Source of the DNA: an uncultured Opitutia bacterium
Lineage (GTDB): Bacteria > Verrucomicrobiota > Verrucomicrobiia > Opitutales > UBA953
Length of the DNA stretch: 56,817 bases
Reading direction: 5' to 3'
Assembly: GCA_903925205.1 (NCBI GenBank)
Contig: CAIYEN010000010.1
Coordinates: 1-56,817 of the forward strand
Made by a program: the position numbers and the translations under genes
Notes under the pieces: generated by a model
The model's input: the letters and a program-made list of their open reading frames with translations, nothing else
Databases searched by the model: none
Told to the model about the DNA's origin: nothing
Part shown: one piece after another, positions 44,200 to 52,216 of the stretch
Position numbering within the stretch: position 1 is the first letter of the stretch
Layout of the letters: each line of letters starts with the position of its first letter

Positions 44200-45213
44200 T
44201 CACTTACCGATTGTCCGGCTGAGGAAATCTAAGGTCGGCTCGGTGAGGTCAGGCTGGGCGCTCTTGGTTTCGTTCCTCGTCTCGTTGCCATTGGTGGCCC
44301 AACGAAGCGTGACGCGCGTCCAGCCGGAGGCCTTCGGGTGCAGGTCGAACGTGTGGGCGGCTCCGTTGACGACGATGAATTCATGGGGGACCTTGGCCTT
44401 AGCTAAGGCCGCCGCCATGTCCTTCGATTGCTGAATATCCACCGTGGTGTCGGAGGTGCCATGCAGAATCAACACGGGGGGATCCTTCGCATCGGCCTGC
44501 TGCTCCGGCAGGTAGGCGACCTGTTCGGCGGCGGACACACCCGGGACGTCGCCCTTGCCGTGCTTGGAGAAATTCACCACGCCGTACATATCAATGACCG
44601 CAGCCACCTTAGCCGAGACCGTCGCCTTCGGGGCACCGCCGGGGCCAGTCTTATCGTCGGAGAGTCCGACCATGAGCGCCAAGTAGCCACCCGCCGAACC
44701 ACCTGCGACGGCGATCTTGTCGGGATTCACGCCGAGCTCCTGGGCATGCGCGCGTACCCAGCGGACGGCGTCCCGGCAATCGGCGAGGTTACGCGGCCAC
44801 ACCCCTTCCTTCGTCTTGGGCCCGAGGATGTAGTTGCAACTGACGACGACGTAGCCCGCGCGCGCGAGGTCAGCGCTGACGCTGGCGGAACGGAACTCCG
44901 CCTTATCCCCGCCCGTGAAACCGCCGCCATGAATAAACACCACGGCGGGCCGGTCCCGCCGGGCCGGGCCGTTGGGTAGATAGAGGTCGAGCTTCTCCTT
45001 CCGGTCCGGACCGAGAAAATCAAGGTCACTGAGGCGGAAGACCGGATTGGGCATCTCGGCGGTGAACATCTTGCCCTTCTGGGCCGCATGCAGCCGCGGG
45101 AGGTCGGCGAGATTCGCCGGCTGGCCGGCCTCGGCGAGATCGTAGATTCGCAGCTTGTTTTGATCAGGGGCGGCGCCGAGCGACGCGGCGGCAAAGAGGA
45201 GCAAGAAACGCAT
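44200..45213 (-). CDS. Secreted alpha/beta hydrolase (esterase/lipase, Aes/BD-FAE type)
   Basis: 337 residues from the ATG at 45213, chosen for its signal peptide MRFLLLFAAASLGAA; the frame runs on to 45360 but the extra part is Arg-rich. Hormone-sensitive-lipase-type motifs are complete: oxyanion FIHGGGFTGGD, nucleophile elbow VAGGSAGGYLAL, acid in LHGTSDTTV and His in GAAHTFDLH. Such secreted enzymes in carbohydrate-degrading bacteria commonly remove acetyl or feruloyl groups from polysaccharides. The substrate here is not known. It is 62 bases downstream of citramalate synthase on the same strand. Confidence 0.88.
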   Translation of the reverse strand: MRFLLLFAAASLGAAPDQNKLRIYDLAEAGQPANLADLPRLHAAQKGKMFTAEMPNPVFRLSDLDFLGPDRKEKLDLYLPNGPARRDRPAVVFIHGGGFTGGDKAEFRSASVSADLARAGYVVVSCNYILGPKTKEGVWPRNLADCRDAVRWVRAHAQELGVNPDKIAVAGGSAGGYLALMVGLSDDKTGPGGAPKATVSAKVAAVIDMYGVVNFSKHGKGDVPGVSAAEQVAYLPEQQADAKDPPVLILHGTSDTTVDIQQSKDMAAALAKAKVPHEFIVVNGAAHTFDLHPKASGWTRVTLRWATNGNETRNETKSAQPDLTEPTLDFLSRTIGK

Positions 45214-45275
45214 AAGGGCGGGGCGGGAGAACATCCAATCCCACCCCCAAGCGCAGTCAATCCGCCAAGGGACGC

Positions 45276-46832
45276 TTAAGACAAGGCGTAGGCGTAGCCG
45301 TCGACGATGGCCCGCAACGAGGCTTCCACGAGGTTGGCGCTCACGCCGACGGTGCCCCACGAGCGCGTCCCGTCCGTGGAACGGACGACCACGCGGGTCT
45401 GCGCCGACGTACCATCCTGACCAGCCAACACGCGGACCTTGTAATCCGCGAGGTGCACCTTCTTTAACTTCGGGAAAGCTTTCACGAGCGCCTCGCGGAG
45501 GGCTTGGTCCAACGCGTGTACCGGGCCTTCGCCTTCGGCCACAGTCAGCGATTCCTTACCGTCGATGCGCACGCGCACGGTGGCTTCGCAACTGGCGTCC
45601 TTCAGGCCACCCTGCACGGAAATATGGTACTTCACGACTTCGAAAGGTACGACCGCCGACTTGCCCATGTGACTACGGAGCAACAAGGCGAGCGACGCAT
45701 CGGCGTCCTCGAAACTCCAACCTTTGTGCTCGAGCTTCTTGAGCTCATCCAGCGCAACGCGCGTCGAGGGCGCATCCTTATCGAGGGTGATCCCGAGTTC
45801 AGCCGCCTTCAGGAGTAGGTTACTACGGCCCGACTGGTCGCTCACGAGGACATCCCGCGCGTTGCCGACAGCGGATGGGTCAACGTGCTCGTAGGCGGCG
45901 GAGAACTTGCGGATGGCGTCGACGTGCGTACCGCCCTTGTGGGCGAAAGCCGCGGCGCCGACCCACGGACGACGGGGATCGGGGGCTTGGTTGGTGACGC
46001 CATCGACGAAACGGGAAAGGGCGGTAAGACGCTTGAGCGAAGCCGCCGGGACGCAGCTCCAGCCGCGCTTAATCTGCGCAACCGGGATGACGGCCGTGAG
46101 GTCGCAATTGCCCGTGCGTTCGCCGATGCCGTTCATCGTGCCCTGCACGTGGACCGCGCCCGCGTCCAACGAGGCCAAGGCATTGGCTAAGGCCAAGCCC
46201 GAGTCGTCATGGGTGTGGATGCCGATGGCGGCCTTGACGGCGGCGCGGGCATGGCGGGTAGCTTCGGCCACTTCGTCCGGCAGTGAACCACCATTGGTAT
46301 CACAAAGGACAATGCGGGAGGCACCCGCTTCAGCCGCAGCACGGAAACAAGCCGCGGCGTAGGCAGGATCTTCCTTCCAGCCGTCGATTGCATGTTCGCA
46401 ATCATAGACGACCTCGCGGCCGTGGGACTTCAAGAAGGCCACGGTGTCGGCAATCATCGCCAGGTTTTCTTCGGGCGTGCAGCGCAGGACTTCACGGACG
46501 TGGAGGGCGGAGGTCTTACCGTAAATGGTGACGACGGGGGTCTCGACCTCGAGCAGGCCCTTGACCTGCGCATCTTCGGAGGCACGAATCCCCTTCTTGC
46601 GGGTGGAGCCGAACGCCGCGAGCTTGGCGTGCTTGAACTTCAACTTACGGGCTTCGTGGAAGAATTCGATATCGCGCGGGTTGGAGCCTGGCCAGCCGCC
46701 CTCGATATAGGTCACCCCAAAACGCTCGAGCTCTTGAGCCACGCGCAGCTTGTCAGCGACCGAGAAATGAATCCCCAGGCCCTGCGAGCCGTCGCGAAGG
46801 GTGGTGTCATAAATTTCGATTTTTCGTGCCAT
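45276..46832 (-). CDS. cimA: Citramalate synthase
   Basis: 518 residues from the ATG at 46830-46832 (MARKIEIYDTTLRDGSQGLG). The DRE-TIM barrel metallolyase core shows IYDTTLRDGSQ, YIEGGWPGSNPRDIEFF, CDTNGGSLPDE and GIHTHDDSGLALANAL; a LeuA-type dimer domain with SVQGGLKDASCEATVRVRIDG ends the protein. The GGWPG-NP and HTHDDSGLA forms belong to the CimA group (Geobacter/Leptospira type), which condenses pyruvate and acetyl-CoA to (R)-citramalate, the first step of the threonine-independent route to isoleucine. An isoleucine-rich leader peptide directly upstream confirms this pathway and not leucine synthesis. Confidence 0.95.
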   Translation of the reverse strand: MARKIEIYDTTLRDGSQGLGIHFSVADKLRVAQELERFGVTYIEGGWPGSNPRDIEFFHEARKLKFKHAKLAAFGSTRKKGIRASEDAQVKGLLEVETPVVTIYGKTSALHVREVLRCTPEENLAMIADTVAFLKSHGREVVYDCEHAIDGWKEDPAYAAACFRAAAEAGASRIVLCDTNGGSLPDEVAEATRHARAAVKAAIGIHTHDDSGLALANALASLDAGAVHVQGTMNGIGERTGNCDLTAVIPVAQIKRGWSCVPAASLKRLTALSRFVDGVTNQAPDPRRPWVGAAAFAHKGGTHVDAIRKFSAAYEHVDPSAVGNARDVLVSDQSGRSNLLLKAAELGITLDKDAPSTRVALDELKKLEHKGWSFEDADASLALLLRSHMGKSAVVPFEVVKYHISVQGGLKDASCEATVRVRIDGKESLTVAEGEGPVHALDQALREALVKAFPKLKKVHLADYKVRVLAGQDGTSAQTRVVVRSTDGTRSWGTVGVSANLVEASLRAIVDGYAYALS

Positions 46833-46934
46833 GGTGGTGGGGGTGGTGGGAAGGGGTGTAAGGGAAGTCTCCGTTCCGGGAGCCGCGGAACGGGAAGTCG
46901 CCGATGGCGAGCCGTTCAGCGGGCTTAGCGCCCG
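46833..46934 (-). promoter_or_regulatory. Attenuator region of cimA
   Basis: Between the leader peptide and cimA the minus-strand RNA can form three hairpins: CGGGC/GCCCG around the leader stop (46920-46934), TCGCC/GGCGA (46898-46910), and an 8-bp stem CCGTTCCG/CGGAACGG (46871-46893). No U run follows the last hairpin. Instead, about 36 bases almost free of G and rich in C (46833-46868) lead to the cimA ATG, as expected for a Rho entry site or an open initiation region. Confidence 0.65.
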
Positions 46935-47008
46935 ATGATGATAATCGCAGGAATAATGGCACGACCGCCCACGGGGGGAAGGGTCTGAGACTGTGCCGTG
47001 AATTCCAT
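46925..47008 (-). CDS. Isoleucine-rich leader peptide of cimA
   Basis: A 27-codon frame opens with the ATG at 47006-47008 (MEFTAQSQTL) and ends at a TAA at 46925-46927. Codons 17-27 read AIIPAIIIIGR: six Ile codons (ATT, ATT, then ATT, ATC, ATC, ATC) in eight positions, just before the stop and 92 bases before the gene for an isoleucine-pathway enzyme. Leader peptides rich in the end-product amino acid sense charged tRNA: scarce Ile-tRNA stalls the ribosome on these codons and changes the folding or Rho access of the RNA beyond. The frame is distinct from that of cimA. Confidence 0.85.
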   Translation of the reverse strand: MEFTAQSQTLPPVGGRAIIPAIIIIGR

Positions 47009-47114
47009 GGGAGAACCCCAAGTCCAAGGAAATCCCCGTGTTGAGTCAAAGGCAAAGGCGGGAAGGCACAGACTCGGCTCGCCAAAACCCCTATTTTAAG
47101 GAGAAAATCGGCCC

Positions 47115-47867
47115 ATGCGGAACTTCATCGCCCTTCTTGCCCTCCTCGGGAGCACCGCGGGCGCCCAGGCCCAGTGGAATATTTTCGCGGAAAAACTCCC
47201 TGCCCCGGGTGCCTGGGCCACCTATCAAATCAAAAAAGTCCTGCCGACGCCGGACGCTGAACCCACCACCATCAAGCTCTCCGTTCGCGACGGCGGTAAG
47301 GTGAACGACAAGCCACATGTCTGGCTCAGCGTCGAGCCCGTCGCCTGGCTGGGCTCCAGCCATAAAGCCCCCCTCCGCTTCCTCGTCCCCAAGGACCTCA
47401 CCCGCGAAGGCGCCAACAAGCTCCTCGAATCTTCGGTGGAAATTCTCTTCTCGGAACCCGTGAAAGGGCCCTGGCACATGTTGCCTGACGACGTGGCGTC
47501 TATCGCGGAGAAGGCTGGCTACAAAACTACCAATACGCTCGAGCCCGAAACCGCCGCCATAGAAGTGCTCCCGTTGGGCGCGAAAACTTTCCAGTGCCAG
47601 CGCCTGAAGATGGAGTCCTACACCATCATCGATCCGCCCTTCGTCAAAAAGCAGACCATCATCCTCCGGGGGACGGTCTGGCGGGACGAGCAAACCCCCT
47701 TTGGGGTGGTGCAGGCGAAGTGGACCGAAAAGACCATCAAAGGAGACAAGACCCGCGAGGAGGAGAAAATGATCACGCTGGTTGAGTCGGGCAAGGACGA
47801 GACCCCGCCGCCGGCGCTCGAGCACGGCGAACGGTTCTCGATGATGCGCCTACTCTTTAACCGCTAA
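47115..47867 (+). CDS. Hypothetical secreted protein
   Basis: 250 residues, family not recognised. A signal peptide (MRNFIALLALLGSTAGAQA) precedes a beta-rich mature chain with strands such as WATYQIKKVLPT, TTIKLSVRDGG and KPHVWLSVEPVAW, and a long charged middle. The pattern recalls periplasmic proteins that report on mass or lipid release, but no motif supports a function. An AAGGAG (47098-47103) lies 11 bases before the ATG, one of the clearer ribosome sites here. It is divergent from the cimA leader and ends in a strong terminator shared with tRNA-Phe. Confidence 0.75.
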   Translation: MRNFIALLALLGSTAGAQAQWNIFAEKLPAPGAWATYQIKKVLPTPDAEPTTIKLSVRDGGKVNDKPHVWLSVEPVAWLGSSHKAPLRFLVPKDLTREGANKLLESSVEILFSEPVKGPWHMLPDDVASIAEKAGYKTTNTLEPETAAIEVLPLGAKTFQCQRLKMESYTIIDPPFVKKQTIILRGTVWRDEQTPFGVVQAKWTEKTIKGDKTREEEKMITLVESGKDETPPPALEHGERFSMMRLLFNR

Positions 47868-47907
47868 AAAGGTCCGGCCCGCCTGAGGGTATCAAGCGGG
47901 CCGGTTT
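47866..47907. terminator. Bidirectional terminator between secreted protein gene and tRNA-Phe
   Basis: 9-bp perfect stem CCGGCCCGC / GCGGGCCGG (47874-47882, 47896-47904) with a T run on the right and an A run (47866-47870) on the left, so it can work on both strands. Confidence 0.88.
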
Positions 47908-47911
47908 GAAG

Positions 47912-47987
47912 TGGTGGCCTGAGTCGGAATCGAACCAACGACACGACGCTCTTCAGGCGTCTGCTCTACCAACTGAGCTATCAGGCC
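47912..47987 (-). tRNA. tRNA-Phe (anticodon GAA)
   Basis: Minus strand: acceptor GGCCTGA / TCAGGCC, D arm GCTCAGTTGGTAGAGC, anticodon stem GACGC/GCGTC with loop CTGAAGA (GAA), T arm GTTGGTTCGATTCCGAC, discriminator A, encoded CCA. Confidence 0.96.
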
Positions 47988-48062
47988 AAATCAACTAGAG
48001 GTCGAAGGTGACCAAAGACCCCCTCCCCTGTCAATCCGACAAGGAAGGGGTCAAAAACGGGC

Positions 48063-49307
48063 TTAGAAAGCGAATTTCCAAGCCGAAAGGCGGCGTTCCA
48101 CCTCGGCGATAACCTCGGCTTCACCGGCCTCGCCCTTGTCCGAGACGAAGGTCACGGAGAAACGCACGAAGGCGCCGCAGTCATCCCACGGCACGGTCGA
48201 AATGAGGTGCTCGGTGATCATCCACTGCGAGAAGGCCTCGCCGGAATCGAAGTGCACTGGACCCGACGCACCCGTGGCCGACTTCGGCGCCGGCATGTAG
48301 AGGAAGAAACCCGCGCCGGGCTTACGCACCTGGAAGCCGAGTTTGGCGAGGACGCCGACGAGCTTGTCCATGCGACGCGAATACTTCGCGGCGATGGCCT
48401 TCGGGATGGAAGCGTCATCGAGACCGGCGACGCCCGCCTTCTGGATACCGAGGAACTGACCGGAGTCGGAGTTATCCTTCACGTCGCCGTAGGCGCGGAC
48501 GATGAGGGCGTTGCCGGCGACGAAGCCGATGCGCCAACCCGTCAGGTTGTGGCTCTTGGAGAGGGAGTGCAGTTCGACGGCGACGTCCTTGGCCCCCGGA
48601 ACCTGCAGGATCGACACCTGCTCGGCGCCGAAGTGGAGCGAGCCGTAAGCGGCATCCTGGATGACGATCAGGTTGTGCTGCTTGGCGAAGGCGACGACTT
48701 CCTCAAAGAACTTGCGCGTGGCACAAGCGCCGGTCGGATTATTCGGGTAGTTAAGAACGAGGACCTTGGCCTTAGCGAGGACGTCAGCGGGAATCGACTT
48801 CAGATCCGGGAGGAAATTGTTTTCGGCCGTGAGCTTCAGGTTATGGACGAGGCCTCCGTAGTACTTGGCGTGCGTGCCGAAGACCGGGTAACCCGGGACG
48901 GTCATGAGAACGTAATCACCCGGATTGATGAAGCAGGCCGGCATGATGGACAATGCGGCCTTGGAGCCGATGGAGTGTAGGACCTCCGTGTCGGGGTCGA
49001 CGGTCACACCGAAGAGGTTCTGCATGTAGCGGGCCGCGGCCTGCTTGAAGTCCGCGCCGCCGTTGTCGGCGTAGCCGCGGTTCTCGGGCTTGGCAGCTTC
49101 GGTCTGCAGGGCCTTCACCACTTGCGGGAAAGCCATTTCGTCGGGCTCGCCGACGCCGAGGTCAATCAGGGCGACGTCGGGCTTCGCCTTCTTGGCGGCA
49201 GCCTTGGCGCGCTTGATTTTCTCAAACTTATAGATGGCGGTAGACTTGCCGTAATTAACGCCGCCGATACGTTCGGCGAAGAGCTGCTGGATATAAGGGT
49301 CGGACAT
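48063..49307 (-). CDS. dapL: LL-diaminopimelate aminotransferase (DapL type)
   Basis: 414 residues, a fold-type I PLP enzyme. Motifs: IDLGVGEPDEMAFP, GYADNGGADFKQAAARYM, VLNYPNNPTGACATR, IQDAAYGSLHF and the PLP lysine in SLSKSHNLTGWRIGFVAG. This arrangement is that of DapL, which turns tetrahydrodipicolinate into LL-diaminopimelate in one step for lysine and peptidoglycan. DapL has been demonstrated in Verrucomicrobium, in keeping with the lineage suggested for this window. Other class I/II aminotransferases (for example aspartate or alanine types) remain possible alternatives. It is divergent from the TspO gene. Confidence 0.85.
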   Translation of the reverse strand: MSDPYIQQLFAERIGGVNYGKSTAIYKFEKIKRAKAAAKKAKPDVALIDLGVGEPDEMAFPQVVKALQTEAAKPENRGYADNGGADFKQAAARYMQNLFGVTVDPDTEVLHSIGSKAALSIMPACFINPGDYVLMTVPGYPVFGTHAKYYGGLVHNLKLTAENNFLPDLKSIPADVLAKAKVLVLNYPNNPTGACATRKFFEEVVAFAKQHNLIVIQDAAYGSLHFGAEQVSILQVPGAKDVAVELHSLSKSHNLTGWRIGFVAGNALIVRAYGDVKDNSDSGQFLGIQKAGVAGLDDASIPKAIAAKYSRRMDKLVGVLAKLGFQVRKPGAGFFLYMPAPKSATGASGPVHFDSGEAFSQWMITEHLISTVPWDDCGAFVRFSVTFVSDKGEAGEAEVIAEVERRLSAWKFAF

Positions 49308-49403
49308 GGCGAGGTGACCTCGAAAAAGAGGGACAAAACGGCCGATGGCAAGCGGTCATCACCGTTGCCTTGCGCCAGTCAGGCCCGCCGCCAGCCTCAG
49401 CCC

Positions 49404-49889
49404 ATGGAAACCCCTGTCTCGCGCGGTTCGGCCGGCACGCTCGTCGGACTCCTCGTCTTAACCCTCGGCCTCGGTGCCCTCGGCTCGCTGGCGACGGTTC
49501 CACAGATTCCCGGGTGGTACGCCCACCTCCAGAAACCCTCCTTCAACCCACCCAACTGGATCTTCGGTCCCGTCTGGACGACCCTCTACGTCCTCATGGC
49601 GGTCTCGATCTGGCGGGTCTGGCGCTCCCCGCATGCGGACGCGCTGAAGACGAAAGTCGCCTTCTTCCTCATGTTGCTACTGAACGCCGCGTGGTCGCCC
49701 GTCTTCTTTGCGCTGCATCGCCCCGACCTCGCGCTCTGGATCATCTACTTCTACGTCGGCGCCCTCGCCCTGCTCATCCACTACCTCTGGCGCCAAGACC
49801 GACTCGCGGCGGCCCTACAGTTCCCACACCTCGCGTGGGTCCTCTTCGCGACCGCGCTGAACTCGGCCATCACGAGCCTCAATCAATAA
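49404..49889 (+). CDS. tspO: TspO/MBR-family membrane protein
   Basis: 161 residues from the ATG at 49404, five membrane helices as usual; the frame runs back to 49122 but that part lies opposite dapL. Family hallmarks: WYAHLQKPSFNPPNWIFGPV with the PNW-FGPVW turn, TTLYVLMAVSIWRVW, and the Trp/Asn-rich LLLNAAWSPVFFALH helix. TspO proteins bind tetrapyrroles and cholesterol-like compounds and have been linked to porphyrin breakdown and stress; the bacterial function is not settled. No haem genes are nearby. Confidence 0.93.
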   Translation: METPVSRGSAGTLVGLLVLTLGLGALGSLATVPQIPGWYAHLQKPSFNPPNWIFGPVWTTLYVLMAVSIWRVWRSPHADALKTKVAFFLMLLLNAAWSPVFFALHRPDLALWIIYFYVGALALLIHYLWRQDRLAAALQFPHLAWVLFATALNSAITSLNQ

Positions 49890-49890
49890 A

Positions 49891-49914
49891 CAGGCCCCGG
49901 AAGACCGGGACCTG
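49891..49914. terminator. Imperfect hairpin at the tspO/oxidoreductase convergent junction
   Basis: CAGG-CCCCGG-AAGA-CCGGGA-CCTG folds into a 10-position stem with one mismatch, between two convergent genes. No clear T run, so only a weak terminator call. Confidence 0.35.
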
Positions 49915-49935
49915 CGTAGACGGCTGGGGCGACGC

Positions 49936-51105
49936 TTAGGCGTCGAGCTTGGTCCAGCGGGCGTTGGCCTTCGAGGACTTCACCGCGGCGGCCACGAAGG
50001 CCATGCCGGTGACGCCATCGTCGATGCTCGGGAAGTCGTAGCCAGCCTTCGGGGCCTTGCGGCCGGCGAGTCGGTCCCGCACGGCTTCCGTGACGGAGCG
50101 ATAAACGTTGGCGAAGGCTTCAATGAAGGCCTCGGGGTGGCCGAACGGCGTACGGGTGTACTTCTTACAGGCGTCCCCGTTGTAGGAATTACCGCGCCGG
50201 TGCACCTGACGGGGCTGATCGAGGTATTTCACGATGAGCTCATTCGGATGCTCCTGGTGCCACTCCAACGAAGCCAGGGTGCCGTAAACGCGGATATTGA
50301 GGTTATTCTCGTCGCCCGTGGAGATCTGTGAGGCGTGCAGCACCCCCTTGGCGCCACCCTTGTAGCGCACGAGCATATTGGCGTCGTCGTCGAGTAGGCG
50401 GCCAGGAATGTAGGTGCTGAGGTCCGCAGCAATTTCCTTAATCTCCAGACCGGTGATGTACTGAACGAGGTTTTCGGCGTGCGTGCCGATGTCACCAACG
50501 CAGTTGGAAAGGCCGGAGCAGTTCGGATCCATGCGCCAGTTGGCAATCTTCTGAATCTTGCCAGATTGCAGGGCGCCGATGGCGTAACCCTGCGGGTACT
50601 CGACGAGGACCTTGTTAATCTTGCCGAGTTTCCCAGCAGCCACGAAGTCGCGGGCTTCCTTGACCATCGGGTAGCCGGTGTAGTTATGCAGCAACGCGAA
50701 GATTAAACCACTCTTCTTGACGATGGTCCGCAGCTTCTTCGCTTCCGCGAGGGAGAACGCGAGCGGCTTCTCACAGACGACATGGATCCCCGCCTCGAGA
50801 AAGGCCTTGGCCACGGGGTAGTGCATGTCGTTGCGCGCGACGATGGAGACGAAATCAATCCGATCGCCGAGCGGGCGCTGGGCCTCAGCCTTCGCCATTT
50901 CTTGATAACTAGCGTAGACACGAGCTGGGTCGAGGAACAGGTCCTCGCCGGAAAGGCGGGACTTCTCGGGATCCGAGGAAAATGCCCCGGCCACGAGTTC
51001 AATTTGACCGTCGAGGGCCGCGGCCATGCGATGCACGCCACCGATGAAGGCACCCCGGCCGCCACCGACCATGCCCATACGAAGTTTACGATTCTGAGTA
51101 GCCAT
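49936..51105 (-). CDS. Gfo/Idh/MocA-family oxidoreductase
   Basis: 389 residues. N-terminal NAD(P)-binding fold with GMVGGGRGAFIGGVHR, the conserved CEKPLAFS lysine segment, and the C-terminal sheet domain with CVGDIGTHAENLVQYITG, where the D-x-G-x-H residues form the active site. Family members oxidise hydroxyls on sugars, inositols or sugar acids. It is the last of five minus-strand genes (xylA-xylB-TIM barrel-oxidoreductase-oxidoreductase) and starts five bases after the stop of the other oxidoreductase. The substrate is likely a sugar entering with xylose-type catabolism, but is not defined. Confidence 0.92.
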   Translation of the reverse strand: MATQNRKLRMGMVGGGRGAFIGGVHRMAAALDGQIELVAGAFSSDPEKSRLSGEDLFLDPARVYASYQEMAKAEAQRPLGDRIDFVSIVARNDMHYPVAKAFLEAGIHVVCEKPLAFSLAEAKKLRTIVKKSGLIFALLHNYTGYPMVKEARDFVAAGKLGKINKVLVEYPQGYAIGALQSGKIQKIANWRMDPNCSGLSNCVGDIGTHAENLVQYITGLEIKEIAADLSTYIPGRLLDDDANMLVRYKGGAKGVLHASQISTGDENNLNIRVYGTLASLEWHQEHPNELIVKYLDQPRQVHRRGNSYNGDACKKYTRTPFGHPEAFIEAFANVYRSVTEAVRDRLAGRKAPKAGYDFPSIDDGVTGMAFVAAAVKSSKANARWTKLDA

Positions 51106-51110
51106 AGGAA

Positions 51111-52193
51111 TTAGATGGAGACGGGCTTGCCGGTCTGGGCGGATGCATAGATCGCATCAATCACCTGCATGAGGCGGAGGGCCTGCTCTGGCGTGTTGAG
51201 CGGCGCGGCCTTGCCTTCAATCGCCTCGATGAAGTTGGCGGCGCTGGCGATGCGACCCATGTCTTCGCACGCGGGGGTGACGATGGCGCGGTTAACGCTG
51301 TGGCCGTTCTCCTGCACGTAGAGTTCGCAGGTGTCGATTGCGGTGTTGTCGAGGCCGTCGATGCCGAAGAGGCGCTCAACCTTGCCGCCGGCCTTGGTGC
51401 CTTGGAAGACGACCGAGACCTCCTCGCGCTTGACCATCTCCGCCCAGGAAACCTGGAGCGTCAGGACTTGGCCGGACTTAAACATCACGAAGCCATGCGC
51501 GGCGTTCTCGACGTCCGTCACGCCGCCCACGCGGTCGGGGATGCCCCACGGGCCCTTGAAAGACTTGTCCTCGATGAAATCATTGAAGGTCTGGCCGAGC
51601 ACGTGCGCCGGCTCCGGATAGCCCATGAAATACATGGCGAGGTCGACCATGTGCAGGAGGTCGATAAGCGGACCGCCGCCCGAGAGTTCCTTGGTCGTGA
51701 ACCAACCACCGAAGCCCGGAATGCCGGTGCGGCGGATCCACTTCGCTTGCGCGGAGTTGATCTTCCCGACCTGGCCCGCGGCGACGTACTTCATCATCGC
51801 CTGCGACTCGGGGCGCGCGCGGTTGTTGAAGTTGAACATCACCTTCTTGCCCGACTTCTGGGACGCGGCGATGATGCCGTTGACTTCCGCGGCGCTGAGG
51901 GCCGGCGGCTTTTCGCAGAAGACGTGCTTGCCGGCGGCAAGGCACTGGATCGCGAGGGCGGCGTGGAACTTGTTCGGGACGATGATGCTGACCGCGTCGA
52001 GCTCCTGGCATTCGGCGAGCAGGGCGTCGACGGACTCGTAGGCGTGCTTGGCGCCCCACTTGTCGGCGGCCTTGCGGGCCGCACCCGGAGCGGCGTCGGC
52101 GATCGCGACGATTTCAGCGCCGGCCTGCTTGAAGCCAGCGGCGTGGTACTGGAGCATGCCGCCTGCCCCGATGATGCCTACTTTGATTGCCAT
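51111..52193 (-). CDS. Gfo/Idh/MocA-family oxidoreductase
   Basis: 360 residues from the ATG at 52191-52193 (MAIKVGIIGAGGMLQYH); the frame extends to 52352 but covers the end of the TIM-barrel gene. Features: dinucleotide motif GIIGAGGM, VFCEKPPALSAAEV, and the active-site segment GGGPLIDLLHMVDLAMYFMG with the D-x-x-H pair. It is not a close copy of the following oxidoreductase, so the pair probably works on different intermediates. It lies 23 bases after the TIM-barrel isomerase, a common partnership in which the isomerase/epimerase and the dehydrogenases process 3-keto or inositol-like sugars. Confidence 0.92.
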   Translation of the reverse strand: MAIKVGIIGAGGMLQYHAAGFKQAGAEIVAIADAAPGAARKAADKWGAKHAYESVDALLAECQELDAVSIIVPNKFHAALAIQCLAAGKHVFCEKPPALSAAEVNGIIAASQKSGKKVMFNFNNRARPESQAMMKYVAAGQVGKINSAQAKWIRRTGIPGFGGWFTTKELSGGGPLIDLLHMVDLAMYFMGYPEPAHVLGQTFNDFIEDKSFKGPWGIPDRVGGVTDVENAAHGFVMFKSGQVLTLQVSWAEMVKREEVSVVFQGTKAGGKVERLFGIDGLDNTAIDTCELYVQENGHSVNRAIVTPACEDMGRIASAANFIEAIEGKAAPLNTPEQALRLMQVIDAIYASAQTGKPVSI

Positions 52194-52216
52194 AAATATG
52201 AGGGCTGGAGATAGGA

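Noticed and set aside
45276-46832. Reading of the DRE-TIM enzyme as 2-isopropylmalate synthase
   Set aside because: The GGWPG-NP and HTHDDSGLA motifs are of the citramalate group, and the leader peptide is rich in Ile with only one Leu codon.
46833-47027. N-terminal extension of citramalate synthase to 47027
   Set aside because: The extra 65 residues are not family-like; the ATG at 46832 starts exactly at the conserved N-terminus, and the region carries the leader peptide in another frame.
49122-49403. Upstream extension of the TspO frame
   Set aside because: This part is antisense to the start of dapL and is not TspO-like; the ATG at 49404 gives the normal length.
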